IMG/VR virus record: IMGVR_UViG_3300010371_000022
Coordinates: 1 to 41,508 of that record
Source of the DNA: a virus
Strand: one strand, 5' to 3'
Length of the DNA: 41,508 nt
In this document: piece by piece, positions 38,686 through 41,508 of the stretch
Position numbering within the stretch: the first letter of the stretch is position 1
Layout: the number at the start of each line of letters is the position of its first letter
Made by a program: the position numbers and the translations under genes
The notes under the pieces: model-generated
The model's database searches: none
Seen by the model: only the letters and a program-made list of their open reading frames with translations
Told to the model about the DNA's origin: nothing

Positions 38686-39974
38686 TACAACCAACCCCAT
38701 TCCTTCAATTTCGCAACATCATCATTAACTCTATCGCCGATGTCGATTCGATATTGCTTTGAACTCACCTTGATTCTATCGAGAGTACGATAGACCCGTC
38801 GCTGTGCTTCGCGCGTGTAATCTGTATACTTCTCTCCGCCGCTTCGCATTCTATCCTGTACACGTCCCCGTGCGGTAGCTTTAAGAAGAACGCCATCGCC
38901 GCCGGCTGTATAGTACTTTCCTCCCTCAAGATATAAGTCGGTAATAAAGGCATGTTTCAGCACTCCATCATCAATTCCGATGACAGGCTCGCCATATTCA
39001 TCATCCTTCGGCTTTGAAACGGGCCAGGGCGGGATAGAGAGGCGAACTGCCATCATCGTATCCCGCGTTAGCGCCATCTCCCGCTTAATTCCAACGGCAA
39101 CTTCAAAGAAAAAATCTCCAGCCGGCTCATCTAATCCTTCAAGCAAAGCTTCAATCGCATCGTATCCAAGACGGGAAGTGAACTCCAAAGCGAATGCGCC
39201 ATCCTTATTCACAATACAATTAACGTCAATCGGACCACGATATCCAACATGCCGAAGAAATGGGGTAAGTTTTTCAACAGTATTTCCAGTGAGTTTATTC
39301 CCGCTCCCAGCGTTGAGAACGATGTTCCCCATACAGCCTGTATTTTGCCCCAAATTTCCGGCGAGAAACCGCTTTTCTTCAAATGTATGGTTGAATGGCT
39401 TAATAAAATCCCGTCCGTTGAACCATCCTTCGGTGCTGATTTCAATTCCGTTCACTACCTTCTGCACTATTAGACTGGCAGTCGCGGGAATCTTATCGAG
39501 GGAATAATCCCAATCGGCTTTATCTTTGACAACCATTGTGGTTGCAGTATTTAAATTCCCATCTGGCTTAATGACAAGCCCAAGCCCCCAATCTGTTTTG
39601 GAGGGAAGATCGCGGGCTTCGTCGCGCTTTGAAAATTTGAAGGTCTCAGGAATAGAGATGCCGGCTTTTTCAAATAAGTCCATTCCAAGACGGCGGTTCA
39701 ATTCCACACTCTCGACCGCCTTATTGCACGAGATAACCGGCTTCCCCATTTTTCGGAAGAGTTCTTCCTTATCTCCGAAGCCGACCATATCACAAATGAT
39801 TAAATCCGCCTTCGCCAGCGGAGTTCGCCATGTCGAGACTCGATTACAAATTCCCTTCCCTGCCCGATCGAAGCGATTTTCCTTAATCCAAAGATCGACG
39901 GAATGGCCTTCCATCGAAAGCCGCTGCGCTACGCCAAGCCCATCGCCTTCGGCGGAGAGGATTAGAATTCGCAT
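38685..39974 (-). CDS. PurD-like ATP-grasp ligase
   Basis: The 429-residue protein starts M-R-I-L-I-L-S-A-E-G-D-G (pre-ATP-grasp Rossmann strand, like PurD). An ATP-grasp domain follows with V-I-K-P-D-G-N, E-G-W-F-N-G and the metal-binding I-D-V-N-C-I and F-T-S-R-L-G-Y. It then has a PurD-type C-terminal domain. ATP-grasp enzymes join a carboxylate to an amine; PurD joins ribosylamine and glycine. The substrate of this phage enzyme is unknown. ATG 39974 overlaps the terminase stop (TGATG), so it is translated from the packaging operon between terminase and portal. Confidence 0.82.
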   Translation of the reverse strand: MRILILSAEGDGLGVAQRLSMEGHSVDLWIKENRFDRAGKGICNRVSTWRTPLAKADLIICDMVGFGDKEELFRKMGKPVISCNKAVESVELNRRLGMDLFEKAGISIPETFKFSKRDEARDLPSKTDWGLGLVIKPDGNLNTATTMVVKDKADWDYSLDKIPATASLIVQKVVNGIEISTEGWFNGRDFIKPFNHTFEEKRFLAGNLGQNTGCMGNIVLNAGSGNKLTGNTVEKLTPFLRHVGYRGPIDVNCIVNKDGAFALEFTSRLGYDAIEALLEGLDEPAGDFFFEVAVGIKREMALTRDTMMAVRLSIPPWPVSKPKDDEYGEPVIGIDDGVLKHAFITDLYLEGGKYYTAGGDGVLLKATARGRVQDRMRSGGEKYTDYTREAQRRVYRTLDRIKVSSKQYRIDIGDRVNDDVAKLKEWGWL

Positions 39975-41508
39975 CAATTCAAATCCTGTCTTGGGATCGG
40001 CCAATTCCCATGGGATTTTTCAGTAAGCTCCTTCACAATAGACTCGAAGGAGAAAGGATTTTCCGTTTTCGCCGGTTCCCGTTTCTCCGCAATCGAAAGC
40101 GACGCCCGTTCAAAAACGAGCAACGCCAATGCAGTTGCCATCACTGTATCATCATGACATCCTTGTTCCGCTTCTATCTTCCCATCATCTTGTTCAGAAA
40201 ATGTTTGAATCTCACTATGAAGAACAGGCGAATGGATAGTTGCTTCTGCCTGCAACATCCTCCTCGCATTTCCTAACATATATCCTCGGGTAGTCTCTGA
40301 CGTATAAGTACCATATTGTGATAAGCGTATGATACCTGAGTCGCCAGTTTTTGAACTTCCTCTAGAATGATGGATACGTCCACTCGGATAAGCATCGGAG
40401 ACAATTTTGATTGTTGTAAGGCCATGATTATTTCGCTCAATGTTGAGGTAAGCGTTGTTGAATCTTCGGCCAATTTCAATGAGAGCATTTCCAAAGGCGT
40501 CAGGTTCTTTGCGATTGGAACGCCATTCTCCAACTTGCTCTCCTTTTTCGAGGCAATAGATTTCCGCTACGCTGTAATCCTTCCCAACTCCGCCGCCGAC
40601 ATCAGCGCCGATGACATAGTGTAATTGCGGGTGCGGATGTCCTTCGAGAAGCCAAAGGTCGAGCGATTCCCGTTTCCAGCTTTTGGTTGGAATATAATTG
40701 ACCTTCTGAAAGAACTGGTAATTAGTGGATTGGAAGCATTCATCAAGCGTGATTGGATATTCCGCCTTAAAGGCGCGAAGATCGGAATCGAATTCATCTA
40801 CGATCTTAGAACGGCGCCAGTGTAATTGTTCTGGCGTTAAACTTCGCTTCGCAAGTTCAACCTCTTCCAAATCTTCATCAAGATTTTCTAGGAAGAACTC
40901 CCGTTCATATTCATTGGCGAACCGTAACGCACAGTCGGACGAATCCAGCCAATTGTAGAAATGAAGTTTCCACAATCCGCCGCTGGCCGCGCGAAGGCAT
41001 TGTCTGTGATACCAATTGCCAACACCGTTGCCCGTAGATTCAACACATATTTCCCCCTGCTCCGCAGCCTGAAAAAGCCCTCTAACCAATTTTTCTGGAT
41101 TGGCCCAAAACGCGATTTCAGAACAATGCAAATCGGTGATAGTGTCACCTCGCCCAAAATTTCGCGAACCGGCGGTTCCAATATAAATATGTGAATTCGT
41201 CTTAGGGAATGTAATCTCGTTACGGTTGTCATACTTCGTAACCGCCTTTGCTCCTTTCGCATTCTCCAGCATATAATGAATGCGATCTAATAGTTTTTGC
41301 GTCGCTTCCGTGTCATGCGAGACGATAACTGCACTGCGATTACGATGGAGAAGACAACGGGCCAGAAAACGAGCCAACACATAACTCGAAATACCAAGTC
41401 GTCTAGCCTTCGGAACAATATTCCGATTTGTCCATTCCGAATCAAGGCGAAGCTGATAAGGGTTGAGAATAAAATCAACATCCCTACCTTGCTTGTCGGG
41501 AATGCGAA
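39974..41508 (-). CDS. Large terminase subunit (main part; start lies at 157)
   Basis: This is the packaging motor. The joined protein of 522 residues has a deviant Walker A (K-A-R-R-L-G-I-S) at about 43-50, a Walker B-like segment (I-T-D-L-H-C-S-E-I-A-F), and a C-terminal RNase H-type nuclease with Asp in G-A-D-V-G-G-G, Glu in N-I-E-R-N-N-H-G and Asp in C-H-D-D-T-V. All expected motifs are intact. Only the first 11 or so codons are missing at the right edge of the window; they are supplied by the copy at 1-157. Confidence 0.95.
   Translation of the reverse strand, partial: RIPDKQGRDVDFILNPYQLRLDSEWTNRNIVPKARRLGISSYVLARFLARCLLHRNRSAVIVSHDTEATQKLLDRIHYMLENAKGAKAVTKYDNRNEITFPKTNSHIYIGTAGSRNFGRGDTITDLHCSEIAFWANPEKLVRGLFQAAEQGEICVESTGNGVGNWYHRQCLRAASGGLWKLHFYNWLDSSDCALRFANEYEREFFLENLDEDLEEVELAKRSLTPEQLHWRRSKIVDEFDSDLRAFKAEYPITLDECFQSTNYQFFQKVNYIPTKSWKRESLDLWLLEGHPHPQLHYVIGADVGGGVGKDYSVAEIYCLEKGEQVGEWRSNRKEPDAFGNALIEIGRRFNNAYLNIERNNHGLTTIKIVSDAYPSGRIHHSRGSSKTGDSGIIRLSQYGTYTSETTRGYMLGNARRMLQAEATIHSPVLHSEIQTFSEQDDGKIEAEQGCHDDTVMATALALLVFERASLSIAEKREPAKTENPFSFESIVKELTEKSHGNWPIPRQDLN
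41386..41508. repeat. Terminal redundancy, right copy
   Basis: Identical to 1-123. See the left copy. Confidence 0.95.

Noticed and set aside
1-41508. tRNA genes, CRISPR arrays, insertion sequences, reverse transcriptase (DGR)
   Set aside because: I looked for tRNA T-arm patterns, regularly spaced repeats, transposase motifs and reverse-transcriptase motifs near the fibre genes and found none convincing.

Overview
The window is a complete, circular-mapping genome of a tailed bacteriophage. Bases 1-123 are identical to 41386-41508, so the unit genome is about 41,385 bp and the large terminase gene runs through the cut. Gene content points to a podovirus-like particle: portal, scaffold, HK97-type capsid protein, T7 gp11/gp12-like tail tube parts, tail-collar fibres and three long internal virion proteins, with no sheath and no tape measure. 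A tyrosine integrase makes a temperate or ex-temperate life cycle plausible, although no recognisable CI-type repressor is present. Several small proteins resemble families common in phages of Alphaproteobacteria, so a proteobacterial host is likely; this is inference. There is no phage RNA polymerase, and the visible promoters are sigma70-like.

Layout: two transcription arms diverge from a control region at about 2380-3720 and converge at 20980-20993. The rightward (early/middle) arm starts at a promoter at 3646-3674. It carries small accessory genes, the integrase (5082-5879), a GC-rich run of ATGA-overlapped small genes (7780-9659), then recombination and replication genes: RecB/Cas4-like nuclease (11043-12005), Sak4-like ATPase (12247-13041), a lysozyme-like endolysin (13394-13909), an SSB-like protein (13913-14404), a family-A DNA polymerase in two pieces (15267-16943 and 18761-19513), and a DUF3987-like helicase/primase (19494-20753). 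A Rz1-like lipoprotein and a tiny membrane protein end the arm. A small leftward island (6346-6925, with a lipoprotein) interrupts it and has its own promoter.

The leftward (late) arm starts at a promoter at 2381-2409. It reads a PD-(D/E)XK nuclease, small terminase, decoration-like protein, adenine methyltransferase and DUF551 protein. Passing through the origin of numbering it continues with large terminase, a PurD-like ATP-grasp enzyme, portal, scaffold, capsid, adaptor, repeat-bearing tail protein, holin-like genes, two paralogous collar fibres, tail nozzle, a 2-oxoglutarate oxygenase, a cupin and the internal virion proteins.

The most striking feature is the split polymerase. The amino part (uracil-DNA-glycosylase-like domain, proofreading exonuclease and the start of the polymerase domain) stops directly before motif A. 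The rest, with motifs A, B and C, restarts 1.8 kb downstream after five intact, tightly overlapped genes, one of which is a second, DEDDh-type exonuclease. Also unusual are two protein- or small-molecule-modifying enzymes inside the virion operon (ATP-grasp; 2OG oxygenase plus cupin) and a possible shared promoter design.
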